Source of the DNA: Argopecten irradians
Lineage: Eukaryota > Mollusca > Bivalvia > Pectinida > Pectinidae
Direction: 5' to 3'
DNA length: 64,000 nt
Assembly (NCBI RefSeq): GCF_041381155.1
Contig: NC_091135.1
Span: forward strand, 66,429,067-66,493,066
Position numbers and translations under genes: made by a program. How positions within the stretch are numbered: the stretch's first letter is position 1; each line of letters begins with the position of its first letter. Below the pieces are notes generated by a model. That model searched no databases and was not told the origin of the DNA. It saw only the letters and a program-made list of their open reading frames with translations. Shown piece after piece: positions 12,401 to 23,416 of the stretch.

Positions 12401-15400
12401 ACTACTATGACACACAAAACCGTAACATTATTTTATCTAAAGATTGGATGCAACAGAGTGGGTTTTGTAGGTATGTTATTATTTCATTTATCAGCAAGGG
12501 AGACCACGCCCAATTATATGCAAGTTTGTACAGCGCAGAAAAAAGACTGGAATCATCAAGGAGAGGAAAAAACTTAAGAATACTGGTGTAACCTTAGTAC
12601 AAGACTTAACAAAGACAAACCAGCAAAGACTTAAGGATGCATATAGCCTTCCGTGTGTGGAGCGTACCTGGAGTTCGGATGGTAAACTGTTTGTACTGTT
12701 AAAAAATAAGAAAGTTCGGAGAATCTTTCATGACTCAATTCTATCATAGAAGTTTCTTCTCGATGACGAAATTTCAAAAGAAAAATGAACAGGCTGAGTA
12801 ACTTGTGAACTCTTTAGTTAAAAAAAAAAGAAACTTGGATCTTTGTTTTCTCTTATTAGTATAATATGTGGATTAATAAAGTGATGTGAATTATCATTCT
12901 TCTGGTAGTGTACACTGTACTCACCCAGGACGTTGTATATTCTTTGGATTACCATGTAGGATAAGGAAAAGCATTCTGTAAATCTTCTAAAGGTATGTAA
13001 ATATTACTTAATTCCCTCATTTTAAAAGGGAAATGTTTCTTTTCATTTTTTCCCATCAATTTGTATACATGTTTTCTTGCAATGATAATTCACATCTTTT
13101 TTTATTATGAACTGATCAAATAATTTCTGTAAATAATGCATGCTAATAGCGAAATTCTAAGCCTAATGCACACCTCGCTACTTACCAACTCATGATCAGG
13201 TGTTCCTAAACATATATCGAATTAGCAAACCTAAAAGTGTTGCAACATAAAGTCATGTTTGCTTTGGTAAAGAGAAATCATTATGATTAACTTTGTATTT
13301 GAATAAACCACTTCGGTTTTTTCACTCCTCTTAACTCATGGAGTTTGTAATGCCTATCGTACCGTTTTTTTTTTTTTTTTACTTATATTTAATCTCGATC
13401 AGCCAGACACTTTGAGAAGAGACTGGTTGACCCAGATTTTTTCAAGTCACTTCCGGTTGGAAGGTAAACAGTGAACGTTAACTTACATTTATGTAATGAT
13501 ATAACAAAGGGTATTTCAAATGTATATAGATCTATATAAATATATATAATTGTATATAATAGCTGAGGCGTGACTAACAACAGTTAATAGCCTGATACGA
13601 TAACCTTTATGCAAATGTCAGTTCTATCAGAGACTTCTCTGGTTCTATCATTACTTTTTTTTGTTATATTCAAGAGGGAGACAGAATATATCTAGTACTT
13701 TTTTTCATTTGAATCAACCAATGTTTTTTTTTCACTCAACTTTATTCCTGGAGTTTGTAATGCCTACCGTATCATTTTTCATTTATATGTAATCTTGATC
13801 AGCCAGACACTTGATGCTTGGTAGGGTATGTACGTCCTTCTTTGAGAAGAGACTGGCTGACCGAGATTTTTTCAAGTCACTTACGGTTGAAAGGTAAACG
13901 GTGAACTGTGCAATAACATATACATCTATATATATATACACACAATTGTATAAAAAATAACAGCTGAGGCGTGACTAACAACAGTTAATAGCATGATATA
14001 AAAACTTTTATGTATTGATAAGTACCTGTGATATGGCTAAGTACCATGTCTTCATAGTAACCCACAAATGTCAGTATTATCATTAATTTTTTTTTGTGTC
14101 ATTGGCTACAAAATATATCTAGCATTTTTATCTTGCATGTAATTCGGGTACTCATAAACACGTGAACATATACTTCAAAAATCCGAAAATGGATCTTGTT
14201 ACACATACATATTTATTGATTTATAAAGGCACATCTTAGATTGATAAATGTCATTTTGAAATGTCGATTTTTCTTACAATACTAAATGAGACATTAAGAG
14301 AGGGAAGGGACTCTGGAAGTTTAATAACTCGCTCTTATATGATGAAAACTATCAAAAAACTATAGCTGATCTTATTTTAGGTATTAAAAAACAATATGCA
14401 CATATTATTTATAATCCTTTAAATATTCACACTATTTCAGATGAGGATATCCAGTTTCAGATTAACGATCAGCTTTTTTTAGAAACACTTCTACTAGAAA
14501 TAAGGGGGAGGGGGGACCATATCATTTGCCTCATATAAGAAAAAAACCGCATTTGGAACAGGAAAATAATCTTTTAAAAACAATAGTTGAATTAGAAAGT
14601 AATGAAGAGGTAAATGTAGAAGAACTAGAGGAGAAAAGAAAGATTTAGAGAAAATTAGACTTACCAAAATTAGAGGAAATATCAATAGGGCAAAGGCAAA
14701 ATGGGTAGAGGAGGGTGAAAAACCGTCAAAATAATTTTTTAAATCTTGAGAATAGGAACTTTGTCTCTAAAATTATCCCTGTAATAGAAAAAGATAATGG
14801 TGAAATAATTCGAAATCAGAAAGATATACTTGGAGAAATAAGTTAGTACTATAAACAGTTATATTCTAGTGACTGCAATATTGAAAACATTAATCTAGAT
14901 GAATTTTTGAGTGAATGTCCAGTTCCAAAGCTAAATTATGTAGATTCTATGACATTAGAAGGAAAGATCACATATTCTGAAGCATCCAACACTTTAAAAC
15001 GCATCAAAAACAACAAAAGCCCTGGGTCAGATGGATTTACCGTAGATTTGTTTTAAATTTTCTGGAAGCAGTTAGGAACATTTGTGGTTATATCACAAAG
15101 AATTTTGTGATAAATTTTAAAGTGCTTTGAACTTGCGTTAATAGTTGCTAAATTTTAACATCAATTATCAGTTAATACTATTGTGTGTAATTTGACATTC
15201 CTAAGGTTATATTCTTGATCATATTTACTCTACATATATCGTTTGTGACAATTGAGATAAAAACCCGTATGTGTGATAACTGTGTATATCCTCTGGCAAT
15301 TTACTTCGATACCTTTTCTGAAAGATCTTATGTTCTGTTCTATTACGTAACCGGATTAATGTCACGGCCATCCTAATTGCCTAAAGGACACTGACCACGG

Positions 15401-18400
15401 CTGAAATATTTTATTTGTAAAGCAGTTAGGTCTCCGACTTTGTACGGAACACAACGGCTATATTCTGGACAATCCAGAATAGCCATCCGTCAAGTCAAAG
15501 TTATCATCATTAAATTCCAAAGTTCAACTTCAACATTTTCTTTCGTCATCTTTACATCGTGACAAAACGTGCGGAAGTTTCCGTATGTTAATTGGTGGAG
15601 ATAATCCTGGTAGTACCCACTTCTACGCTGGGTACGCTTTCCCGAAACCTCAACTGCCAAGCAAGTATTTCCCGCGAGTGACTCAAAGAAGGACCAACTC
15701 TATTCGGAATCACACGGACTGGATTTTAACCAAGACTGTGTTCGCCATACTTTGGAGTTAACCAGGGTAACGTTTTGACTGTAACCATTCAGGATGGCAT
15801 TATGCTATAGATGTGGAGGCCACTTCGCCCCAAACCATCCGATGTGTTGTCCAGCAAACGGATGTTACTGTTTCCGATGTGGAAACATTGGCCACTTTTC
15901 GAGAATGTGTTTTAATCGAAACGGACATTGTACTACAAATGTTGGTACAACAGGATATTATCCTTGGACCAGTCAGCGACAACTGCCTATCCATCCTGTT
16001 CCTGTCCCGAAAAACTCTTCGGACAGTAAATCCGTTATTCGCACTGCACCAAAGAAAAAGGCCAAGTCAACATCTAAACGGCGGCGAGATTCTGAACGTC
16101 TCAGGAAATTCCGAGAAACCAAAAAGGTATTGTGTATTTTTCCATTCAGTGACATTGAAAATAGTGAACTTCAAAACGATTTCCAGAAAGACTCTAACTA
16201 CAACAACCAGATAATTTCATTACAGTCAAAACTTGTTCGTACCAAAATTACCATCTCCAAAATATCAGAAAAGTGTGCAAAATTACAAAGATCAAACGAA
16301 ATTCTAGAAGAGGAATGTGCACGCGCCAAAAATGTGAGTATAACCAATTATGTGTCTCAAATAAAGGAACTAGAAAAAGCATTGGACAACAGAAAGAAAA
16401 TTATGAAAAGCAAAGACGAAACAATCACTACATTACACACAACCGCGAAACAAAAAAACAGACACAACGACAGATTGCGAATTTAAAGTTCAAAATTTCG
16501 GTGAAGGACGAGGAATTAAAACAGAAACAAAACATAATCACAAGCCTCCAAAAACAACTTAGTTACTACAGCGCTCCAAATACTACCAGACCGAATACTT
16601 TTCCCGGACCACGAAACCAACCACAAAATAATTCACGACGCCAGCGACCACACATTTCCTATGAAAACCGAGCGAATAGACTCCATCAAAACAGAGGACA
16701 GTTTAATGAAGACGCGGGACGCGTCTTTCCCGGAGCGGAAGGAAGTTATCACAAAGAATTTTGTGATAAATTTTAAAGTGCTTTGAACTTGCGTTAATAG
16801 TTGCTAAATTTTAACATCAATTATCAGTTAATACTATTGTGTGTAATTTGACATTCCTAAGGTTATATTCTGGATCATATTTACTCTACATATATCGTTT
16901 GTGACAATTGAGATAAAAACCCGTATGTGTGATAACTGTGTATATCCTCTGGCAATTTACTTCGATACCTTTTCTGAAAGATCTTATGTTTAAGCATGAA
17001 ATATTTTATTTGTAAAGCAGTTAGGTCTCCGACTTTGTACGGAACACAACGGCTATATTCTGGACACTCCAGAATAGCCATCCGTCAAGTCAAAGTTATC
17101 ATCATTAAATTCCAAAGTTCAACTTCAACATTTTCTTTCGTCATCTTTACATCGTGACAAAACGTACGGAAGTTTCCGTATGTTAGTTAGATCAATAAAT
17201 TATGGTTTTGAAAATGGAAATTTATCTTCAACACAAAGACAAGGAATCATTACCTGCTTACCCAAGGGAGATAAGCCAAGACGATTTTTTGAGAAACTGG
17301 AGACCCATCTGTGTTCTTAACATTGTATATAAAATTGCTTCAGGTTCAATCGCATATGGACTAAAATCAGTATTAGATAAATTAATAATTCAGATCAGAC
17401 AGGTTTTATTTCTGGCAGATTCATTGGGGAAAATCCTAGATTAGTATACGACGTCATGCATTATGCTGAGGAACAATACATACCAGGCATGCTTTTAATT
17501 GTAGATTTTGAAAAGGCATTCGATTCAGTGAGTTGGACTTTTATTGATAATGTACTAATTTTTTTAAATTTTTGTCAAGATATTAGAAATTGGGTGAAAA
17601 CTTTTCATAATAATGCAATATCTGCTATAAATCAAGGCGGCAATCTATCCCCATTTTTCGATATCAATAGAGGCTGTAGACAAGGAGATCCCATAGCCCC
17701 ATATATATTCATTTTGTGTGCAGTGGTTTTGGCCATTAGATTAAGAAATAACGTAGATATTTGTGGGACAGGTAATATGGATTGGCGACAAGAAATATAG
17801 TGAAGATATTTACTTTCCCGATTTAAATTTGCAATGGGGAAATAATTCTTTTCTCCTTCTTGGAATACAATTTCATGTGGATTTGCACCAAATTCCTAAA
17901 TTAAACTATGACAAAAAACTTGTAAAGCTCAAGGCACTTATTAAGATATGGAACAGAAGAATTTTAACACCAATAGGAAAAATAAATATAATAAAATCAC
18001 TACTCATATCACAGTTTAACCACCTTTTTATATCCTTGCCAAATCCAGATGATGTTTTTATCAAAAAATTGAATTTTGAGTTGTATAATTATCTATGGAA
18101 CAGCAAAACAGACAAAATTAAAAGAGATATTATAACTAGAAACTATCCAGATGGAGGACTAAAAATGATAAACATAAAATCTTTCATTGATGCATTGAAA
18201 CTTATTTGGATCCGTAGACTTTACACAACAGAAAGCAAGTGGCAAATATTTTTAAGTTTATATGCTGATAAAGATAAACTGATTCATTGTGGAACTGAAT
18301 ATATTTCCAACTGTCAACTAAAATGTTCAAATTTATTCTGGAAAGATGTATTCTTGGCCTGGAAGAAATTAAATTCTCAAGAGCCAATTATCAATGACCA

Positions 18401-20844
18401 GCCTGATGTTATATTAAAAACTCCTATCTGGTATAACAATAAGATAAAGATAGAAAATAAGGCAGTTTTTTTTACAAAGATTGGTATCAAAAGGGTGTTA
18501 TTATCATTAATGACATGATTAAAAATTATTCTTCTAATACACTATTCACTTACGAGGAATTTACACAAAAATTCAACATAAGAACAGACTTTCTTAAATT
18601 TCAAGGCATCACCACAGTAATAAGAAATTACCTCACTCCAGTTATATCCAATACATTGCTAAGCTATCCGTACATACCTAAAAATTTAGAAATTTTTCTG
18701 AAGCATAAAAATGGTACGGAAGATTTTTACAACCTCTTAAATAAAAATGATACAATCTCTACCGGGAAATGCAAATGGTATAATTTATTTAACTTTGATG
18801 ATGATGTTTGGAGACTAATATATAACAATCCTTTTGGTGCAACTAAAAACTCCAAACTACATTGGTTACAATATAGAGTCAACCAACACGTTTTATCATC
18901 CAATTCTTTCTTGTCTAAAATTGGGCTTGCTGAAAGTGCTAATTGTTATCGATGTAAAACGGAAATAGAGACAATAGTACATATGTTATAGGAATGTATA
19001 GAGGTGCAGAATGTTTTAATTAACTTTGAATCCCTATTAGATAGATTACTCATCCCATTCGCCTTTAACAAAGAAACATTCATTTTTGGATTATTTAATC
19101 AACCAATACTACATAATAGGGTAGACAATATGATTATTTTAGTATTAAAACAATACATATATAGCACAAGATGTTATCAAAAGAATTTATCAGTATGTGC
19201 CTTAACTAAACTTATAAAGGAAGCATGCTTCACAGAAAAATATACTGCAGTCAGCAAAGGTGACATTCATATTTACAAATTAGACAATGATTGGAATAAA
19301 TGGAATAGCTTAATCAATATGTAACCATAGTTCAATAATATCAAAAAGGAATTTTAACCAGTAAATCATAATTAAAAATTCACATACACATGTAACATTA
19401 GCTGTATCTTCTGAGATCTTTCTTACCATAACTCTCTCTCTCTCCTTTCTCTACACTCTTATCTATCCACTATACAAACCCTTTCGCTTTCTCTCTTCTT
19501 TCTCCTCTACTTTAGAAAAACAACAACACTGTATTTTCCTTTTAAAAATAACTGATTTAATATGATGTCTCATCACGTAATCTCAAGATAACATATAAAT
19601 AATGCATGTCATGTTTATATTGTATATTAGACTGACTATGAAAGAATATAAAAGTATGTATGAATCGATAGCAATAGTGTGAATGTTTGGATGAAAGAGA
19701 GTAATTATGATGTCATACTTAATTTTTTTTTATATATATATATGATGTCAACCAATAGTAATGCTTGTGCAAGAGGCAAAACTAAAATTGAAGATGAATG
19801 GGTCATATGAATGATTACTAGTAGCACAAACTATGGAGATTGAAATCGGCGATGAAAGAATGAGATGAATGATGTATAATATGTATTTCAAAATGATTAT
19901 GTACAATGTGATGATAATTAATCCATTCGAGGTGATAATGACTGTGCCATTCTGGTCATTATTTATTCCTCAGTCGTTATTACTAACAAAATATAAACAT
20001 TCAATAGATTTGGGGCGATTGATGTGGTTGAAAACATTTAATGTATCCTATGATAAAATCAATGTTCAATTGTTTGTTCAACTTCGCTAGCCAAGGGTAT
20101 TCAGTCCGATACTCTACCTGCAAAGCTGGCTTGCGAAGTTGTTGTTTGTTTTTGCAAAATGTGATACTGATATGATTGATCCCACCGAAATAGCGCGATT
20201 TTTGATTCGTGAAACTAACGAGATTTACATTTTAACATGGCTATCCTATTAACAGAGTAACCATGTAAATGATATACGATGATGTAAGAACTTTAGACAC
20301 GATATATTGTTATCCCGTCTTCAGAAGAGCGCCTGTCGTCGTTGGTGCCGAATTATACATTCATATTATTATCTGTAATTGTGAGGATAATAAGTCTTCA
20401 AAGAATGGAAACATTTGAAGGCCTAGTGCAATGTGTAGACTTACCTCCCAGCAGTTTAAAAGCTGCACTTAGAACATCCAGCGAACAAATAAACATGTAC
20501 AACAGTCCCACTAGAAGGAAGGGTTTCAGGATCGCCAATACCACCCATTTCATTCGCTCTTCGTCTGACAGGTCTGAATCATATAAGACGACGTACTATC
20601 AAATAACGGAGCCTTTAAGTGTTATAGAAGATGATTTACGTATTAAAACATGTTGGCGGGTATGATTATACGTTGGAATATTGTTTTTACAATTCCAGAT
20701 ACCTTTCCATTTCTTGTCATCGTCGGGTATATCGGTGAGTGCATAGAGATCGACATCAGTACGTGTAGACTCCACCTCAGATGTTGTTCTTGTACTACCG
20801 GGGGATCCTACTAACGTGGACACTGAGGACACCGACTTCGTCAT
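2504..20844 (-). CDS. SLC34 (copy A): SLC34-type sodium-phosphate cotransporter, copy A (six coding exons)
   Basis: Coding exons on the minus strand, 5' to 3': 20844-20703, 20573-20445, 12225-12082, 11247-10931, 3825-3756, 3429-2504. All junctions are GT..AG and the phases agree, giving 575 residues, close to the NaPi-II family norm. NaPi-II proteins import inorganic phosphate with sodium across the plasma membrane. The two inverted-repeat halves each carry the QSSS motif (Q122-S125 and Q349-S352). Each is followed by a G-A/S-N-I-G-T-T motif (151-157 and 378-384). A179, A181 and D185 match the A-x-A-xxx-D set known from electrogenic mammalian NaPi-IIa/b. The loop between the halves is short and has no cysteine. 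The start is the first in-frame ATG, in a cytosolic acidic N-terminus. Introns carry a satellite and nested retroelements, but no exon is broken. Very similar to copy B. Confidence 0.9.
3756..3825 (-). CDS. SLC34 (copy A): SLC34 copy A, coding exon 5 (short extracellular loop)
   Basis: This 70-base exon encodes [20 protein letters not shown] and a few more residues, with no cysteine. Copy C has 232 bases in two exons at this position. Acceptor 'attttag', donor 'aaacag|gtaggt'. The 7.1 kb intron upstream is filled by the 21-bp satellite. Confidence 0.85.
3936..10506. repeat. 21-bp satellite array, about 310 copies, in an intron of SLC34 copy A
   Basis: The unit is 'ggatcaggtatcatagttat' plus one base, 21 bases in all. 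The main polymorphism is ttattgg versus ttatcgg, with rarer 'ggtataatag', 'atttgatc' and deleted 'ggttcatag' forms. Because 21 is divisible by 3, reading frames stay open on both strands for hundreds of residues (MIPDPIT repeats on minus, YHSYWIR on plus). These are not genes. The right edge (10400-10506) is the most diverged. Stretches at 5310-5480, 6800-7440, 7830-8130 and 8400-8660 contain many partial units. Confidence 0.99.
10931..11247 (-). CDS. SLC34 (copy A): SLC34 copy A, coding exon 4 (GANIGTT and AxAxxxD)
   Basis: This 317-base exon is the same length as in copy B. It encodes [31 protein letters not shown] and the membrane span [15 protein letters not shown] single N-G-T glycosylation sequon falls in the loop just before the exon end. 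Most of the exon is almost base-identical to copy B at 25291-25607. Acceptor 'atttgtag', donor 'gtatta|gtaagt'. Confidence 0.95.
12082..12225 (-). CDS. SLC34 (copy A): SLC34 copy A, coding exon 3 (first QSSS motif)
   Basis: This 144-base exon has the same length in all three copies. It encodes [20 protein letters not shown] followed by [13 protein letters not shown]. The QSSS here is the substrate/sodium-binding motif of the first repeat. Acceptor 'tctgcag', donor 'gctgaaa|gtaggt'. Confidence 0.95.
13308..14084. repeat. direct duplication of about 330 bp, offset about 410 bp
   Basis: Copy 1 (about 13308-13632) and copy 2 (about 13717-14084) share 'gagtttgtaatgccta', 'gatcagccagacactt', 'gattttttcaagtcactt' and 'gctgaggcgtgactaacaac' in the same order. 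The second copy carries extra bases in the middle. No coding potential is visible. Confidence 0.7.
15091..15590 (+). repeat. left LTR (500 bp)
   Basis: Aligned with the right LTR I noticed only about three base changes, plus one replaced block. Bases just after 'gatcttatgtt' (about 15332-15400, 69 bases) are replaced by 8 bases ('taagcatg') in the right LTR. This 61-base difference accounts for the whole length difference. It starts with a near-palindrome of about 22 bases (15091-15112). Confidence 0.85.
15794..16776 (+). CDS. gag-like zinc-knuckle and coiled-coil ORF of the LTR element, in two overlapping frames
   Basis: Frame 1 (15794-16486) starts with a cysteine-rich N-terminus. It has C4, C7, H15 and C18/C19, then a canonical C-x2-C-x4-H-x4-C knuckle (C26, C29, H34, C39). 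A basic Lys/Arg patch follows, then a long predicted coiled coil from about residue 135. Frame 2, in the -1 frame, continues the coiled coil ([20 protein letters not shown]) and then a Pro/Asn/Arg-rich tail. It stops at 16774-16776, inside the right LTR. The change of frame coincides with A-AAA-AAC at 16453-16459, in phase with frame 1. It may be a programmed -1 shift or a simple inactivating indel in an A-run. A knuckle at the N-terminus is unusual for Gag. I do not recognise a named family. Confidence 0.65.
16453..16459 (+). promoter_or_regulatory. candidate -1 ribosomal frameshift heptamer (A-AAA-AAC)
   Basis: The heptamer is phased as X-XXY-YYZ relative to the ATG at 15794 (the codons are CAA AAA AAC). 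A -1 slip leads directly into the downstream open frame. A weak stem could form from 'cgaattt' and 'aaatttcg' about 17 bases downstream, which is farther than usual for an efficient stimulator. An A7 run is also a hotspot for indels. Confidence 0.4.
16747..17185 (+). repeat. right LTR (439 bp)
   Basis: Same start (near-palindrome 'tatcacaaagaattttgtga') and same end ('agtttccgtatgtta') as the left LTR. It is followed by the target duplication GTTA and the continuation of the LINE reading frame. It lacks the 69-base block found in the left copy. Confidence 0.85.
20445..20573 (-). CDS. SLC34 (copy A): SLC34 copy A, coding exon 2 (first membrane segment)
   Basis: This 129-base exon is the same length as copy B exon 2. 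It encodes a hydrophobic helix containing '[20 protein letters not shown]' and ends in LGG split across the donor 'gggag|gtaag'. The acceptor is 'gattcag'. The intron to exon 3 is 8.2 kb and holds the LINE and LTR element. Confidence 0.9.
20703..20844 (-). CDS. SLC34 (copy A): SLC34 copy A, coding exon 1 (cytosolic N-terminus)
   Basis: Encodes residues 1-47 plus one base. It is Ser/Thr-rich, then contains '[17 protein letters not shown]', which is nearly identical to copy B exon 1. The donor is 'ggaaag|gtatct'. A possible acceptor ('gtaagttttag') lies just upstream on the minus strand, so a 5' noncoding exon is likely. Confidence 0.85.
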
Positions 20845-22119
20845 TCCCTTCAGCACAAGATTAACTAAAACTTACAGATAAATCAGTAATGTGTAACACA
20901 TAATTAGCTTTGAGCAATAATGACGTAATCGTAAAACAAAGGAATGGGAAGATAGCCTCAGTTTGTTCAGATTTACGGAAAGGAGACAGACAACTTTTAA
21001 ATGAGTGTTTCACATATGATAGATAAGAATGTGTTTATCTCTTGACGTAAATGTCATTGATTGATCATATAATTTCATTTACGGAATCTTCATTTACTTA
21101 TAATAGGAAACATTACATTGAAAATAATGATATTCTGACATTGCTTTTACTGATATGACTAAATTACTAATTGGTAAGCCTAGAATGATCTAGAAAGTAT
21201 GAATTCAATTTTTGTTATCTTTGGCTATTAACTCGTTTTTGTTACTGAAGACAAAATTATTTGATCACTTCCATTCAAAAATGTTTATAAAGAAAATCAT
21301 TTGTATGTTATTAAGCGAATAAGTCTGATCAATAAACTGTTTATAACTTTATTTCGTGTATATTTTATGCCTCTCCAAGAATAACCTTGAAATGTTGCGA
21401 ACATTCTAACTTTCGATCAATGATGGAACATTTACTACGTTTCGCGAGCTATCGTCATCCTAACTCTAATATGACCGCCATTTTCCCATTCATGTTATCT
21501 TCATGTCACCTTCAAAAACCAGAACATGTTTGTTGCTGCGCGTGGACATAACGTGTACCATATCATTAATTCCTTATTAAGACCAACTTCTCATTTGTCA
21601 TTAACATTATAGACAAGTGTATGGTTTGCTTGGATATTACTAATTACATACTGGTGTGGTCAATTCTGATTACATACCGGTGGAAGTCGCTTTTGGCAGT
21701 TTTTTAGCACAGGACCATCACCGAATTCCAGCAAGTAAATATGTTACCAACCTTTCTTTGTCGGCACCAACAAGCCCGTCCAATGATCACCAAACTGTCA
21801 CTTGGTGAGAACGTTTTGTTGGACAATAATGCCGCACATGTCTGTTTAGGATTAGATAATGGTTGAAGCCGTCACGTAGATACCACGACTCATATTACTC
21901 TTATCAGTAACAACATACGGGTATCCAAAGTCTGTATAAATAGCACAGGTGGATTTCCTGCCCTTGGGTAGGGTCATGTTTATTTACATCTTATCATGAT
22001 GCTTGATATGGAAATGCCCCACAGTATTGAGTAGTTACCAATAAAACTCGAATAAAAAACACATTTTTTAAAATTGTTATTTTAGGTAAGTGGTGTTATT
22101 TGAAAAAAATGTTTATGAG

Positions 22120-22270
22120 GTGTGACTAGGGACCTGGGAAACCTACAAATGAAATTTGAGAAGGATCCTTGATACACTTTGTGCGAGATAGTGATAACAA
22201 GAATTTTTAACGGACGTACCACGGACGAAAAGCCAATCTTAATAGCCCAATCTATCTGATGGTGGTGGGC
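22120..22270 (-). repeat. reverse-oriented copy of the right-end dispersed repeat
   Basis: Read on the minus strand, this segment contains 'tctcaaatttcatttgtagg', a 'cgtccgt' piece and a 'gcccaccacc' start. It matches the order of features in the tandem repeat at 63334-64000. The match is partial and diverged. Confidence 0.5.
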
Positions 22271-23313
22271 TTAAAATGTAAACTGGAAACGGCATTTATT
22301 GTTTTCAACAACATCCTTCTTCTCACGCCATTCTCATAGCCAAATATAGAACCTTCAGTTATTCACCTTTTGGATGAATCCATGCCAGGGAAATGTATCC
22401 CTCGCGCCTGAAGACTTATAACCGTCCATAAATAAGGAATACATTATAACGGGGTGACCATACCATAGCTGATTGGATCCAATTTATTTTATAGGTCATT
22501 GTTTTATCTATGATATATCGGAAATATATTAAAGAGGATACAAGGGATGCTTTCAAATCAATTGTTCAACTACTCTTGTTCAGTTGACTTCAACACATCT
22601 TTTCAGAAGCCAGGAATAAACATTTTATTTCAGGATTAAAGTCTCTTTCTGGTGGTTTTATCGAAGGATAAAGTTGAGTAGGGTATCGATATTTGGAATA
22701 GACCGCGAAGCGGTCCATAAAACATGGAAGGCCGTCCTTACATGACCATAGCTGTTAATAGAACGTTAATTAATCAAACAAATGAACAAGTGTTTGAATA
22801 AATGCATTCATTAAATTAACGTATGAAAACGATTTAATGTAAGTTCAACAATTTTATTGTAATAACAATTAATGATGTACAATAATAACAAAACAATATA
22901 TCTAGATAACAGATACAATATGTCAATATATATTTTTAACTTGTTGATTGTGTTTGATAGCTCCATCAACCACTATGATCATATAAATACTTGATCGATT
23001 TGCATCACGTTCATTGATAATTGCCCCGCAATGATATTCAGTCCGCTGATCATGAAGTGTACATGACCAAACTTGCTTACATCGCAGTTAAACCACATAA
23101 TTTGAACAAATACGCTATCAGTACTATAAAATTACGTTATATTTATACAGATAAATATAAATATCATTTGTTTTAATCGTTTGGTCCAAGTTTGTGAAGA
23201 CTGTCTTAGAGTTAACATTTCCATGGAAGTATGTCATAATCATTATATCCGTAACTCTCAGTTGATCTTCCAACCTATGTTAAAAGCGTCACTTACGCTG
23301 ACCATCCCATTTT

Positions 23314-23319
23314 TTATTG
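23314..23319 (-). terminator. AATAAA polyadenylation signal of SLC34 copy B
   Basis: The plus strand reads 'tttatt', which is AATAAA on the minus strand, about 100 bases past the copy B stop codon. Assigned by sequence and position only. Confidence 0.5.
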
Positions 23320-23416
23320 TTGTCATGGTCAGCATTAAAACACCATGGTCTTACAATGTAACCACATGTTTGTTATTGAATGGATTTGTGTCCTGAACGA
23401 TATAAACTTTTGGAGG

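Larger units (their letters stand above)
15091..17185 (+). mobile_element. non-autonomous LTR retrotransposon (gag-like ORF only)
   Basis: Direct repeats at 15091-15590 and 16747-17185 flank a 1156-base interior. The insertion is bounded by the 4-base target duplication GTTA (15087-15090 and 17186-17189) and splits the surrounding LINE cleanly in frame. A 'tggtggagat' sequence just after the left LTR could be a primer-binding site complementary to a tRNA ending in ..CCA. 'ggagcggaaggaag' just before the right LTR looks like a polypurine tract. The only coding region is a zinc-knuckle/coiled-coil ORF. There is no protease, reverse transcriptase, RNase H or integrase, so it would need a partner element. 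The LTRs begin 'tatcac' and end 'gtta' rather than TG..CA, which is unusual. Confidence 0.85.
14285..19330 (+). mobile_element. degenerate L1/Tx1-like LINE, interrupted by an LTR element
   Basis: Two pieces, 14285-15090 and 17186-19330, read as one non-LTR reverse transcriptase once the 2.1 kb insert is ignored. The 5' piece has [18 protein letters not shown] and [14 protein letters not shown]. The 3' piece has [23 protein letters not shown], a QGD motif ([13 protein letters not shown]), then the C-terminal region ending in a [15 protein letters not shown] cysteine motif and [10 protein letters not shown]. It has several frameshifts and stops. The catalytic YADD box is missing at about 17770-17820, where the reading jumps to a downstream part of the protein. 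The 5' end is truncated. It sits in the copy A intron between exons 2 and 3, on the opposite strand. Confidence 0.85.
20860..23400. other. intergenic region between SLC34 copies A and B
   Basis: No exon with supported splice sites was seen. The segment is AT-rich. It holds a reverse-oriented dispersed repeat (about 22120-22270) and a SINE 3'-end fragment (about 22725-22785). The short open frame at 23181-23396 has no recognisable domain. Confidence 0.5.
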
